The notes under the pieces are model-generated. The model was not told the origin of the DNA. It saw nothing but the letters and a program-made list of their open reading frames with translations, and did not search any database. Both the position numbers and the translations under genes were made by a program. Positions 41,009 through 41,259 of a stretch of 41,259 nt of DNA are shown here, in pieces. Positions within the stretch are counted from its first letter, which is position 1, and each line of letters begins with the position of its first letter. The DNA comes from CAYTWW01 sp043801855 (lineage in GTDB: Archaea > Nanobdellota > Nanobdellia > Woesearchaeales > GW2011-AR15), in NCBI GenBank assembly GCA_043801855.1, contig JAZDLQ010000087.1, positions 1-41,259 of the forward strand, given 5' to 3'.

Positions 41009-41171
41009 TTAAGCTCACCTTTTTTTTTCATATTGTAATTATTATAGGATATTAAGATAAAATCAACTTTATAAAGTTTGCGTTTGGTTTTGCTTGTTTG
41101 CGGGTTAAGTGATAAAAGCAGATTTCCCCGAAGTAAATCGAAAGAATTATAATGTTGATAAATAAGGTAAT

Positions 41172-41197
41172 CCAATGGGGGTATTTACCCTCATTGG
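41172..41197. repeat. 12-bp stem inverted repeat before the last ORF
   Basis: CCAATGGGGGTA and TACCCTCATTGG pair over 12 positions with one wobble around a 2-nt loop. It ends 12 nt before an ATG at 41210. It could be an operator, a leader hairpin or the subterminal hairpin of a mobile element. The surrounding 41009-41171 holds no gene I can support. Confidence 0.6.
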
Positions 41198-41209
41198 GTC
41201 GATTATCTC

Positions 41210-41259
41210 ATGGAAGAGAATATCGACAAAATAAGGAAGGACTTCTTCAAGAAAAGCAT
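41210..41259 (+). CDS. Start of an unknown gene (partial at right edge)
   Basis: An ATG at 41210 opens a frame that runs to the edge: MEENIDKIRKDFFKKS. It is too short for family assignment. A clear hairpin lies just upstream, and no ribosome binding site is visible. Confidence 0.4.
   Translation, partial: MEENIDKIRKDFFKKS

Noticed and set aside
1..41259. CRISPR array or cas genes
   Set aside because: No regularly spaced short direct repeats and no Cas-like motifs were seen on either strand.

Overview
The window reads as an AT-rich archaeal chromosome segment, most likely from a DPANN-type archaeon (Woesearchaeota/Pacearchaeota-like; this placement is inference). Direct signs of an archaeon are tRNA genes interrupted by bulge-helix-bulge introns and lacking an encoded CCA end, strong TATA boxes about 22-35 nt upstream of many start codons with little or no leader, an ATP-dependent DNA ligase, a FlaJ/TadC-like pilus membrane protein, and many short class III (prepilin) signal sequences of the form KKG/KRG/KKA followed by a hydrophobic stretch.

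Layout. 1-1743: end of an unknown gene, a DUF457/YdjM-like membrane protein and two unknown membrane-linked proteins. 1804-7679 (minus strand): a compact biosynthetic cluster transcribed as lysine 2,3-aminomutase, two D-Ala-D-Ala-ligase-like ATP-grasp ligases and two divergent PP-loop ATPases with a Cys cluster; its leader holds a strong hairpin. 8073-8856: a membrane/extracytoplasmic protein split by a 13-T run. 9037-13747: a defence-type island with a type IIG restriction-methylation enzyme, dinD and a Bro-N protein, in which a 57-bp module (tail of the restriction gene plus a TATA box) is duplicated on both sides of dinD. 13796-16400: DNA ligase, a membrane protein and a mini zinc-ribbon protein. 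16458-16627: tRNA-Thr(CGT) with one intron. 16840-20829: a Kazal-domain lipoprotein, a 118-bp inverted-repeat element and an ABC exporter pair. 21054-22471: CBS-domain protein, small membrane protein and two zinc-ribbon proteins. 22606-22769: tRNA-Phe(GAA) interrupted by three introns, all outside the anticodon loop.

22829-41008 is devoted to a surface apparatus: a FlaJ/TadC-like platform protein, a family 2 glycosyltransferase, then a run of 12 plus-strand genes (26005-38513) with overlaps or very short gaps. Most products start with a prepilin-like signal; several carry extracellular Cys-rich modules, and individual members bear a GH19 chitinase/lysozyme-like domain plus an SGNH esterase domain, a von Willebrand A domain, or an HELGH zinc-metalloprotease domain. 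A second minus-strand pair (another prepilin-like protein and a 587-residue unknown soluble protein) follows. The window closes with a hairpin in front of a truncated ORF.

The strongest candidates for new biology are the five-gene beta-lysine/ATP-grasp/PP-loop cluster, the pilin-like operon carrying lytic enzymes and a protease, and the triple-intron tRNA-Phe. All assignments come from reading motifs by eye; no database search was run.
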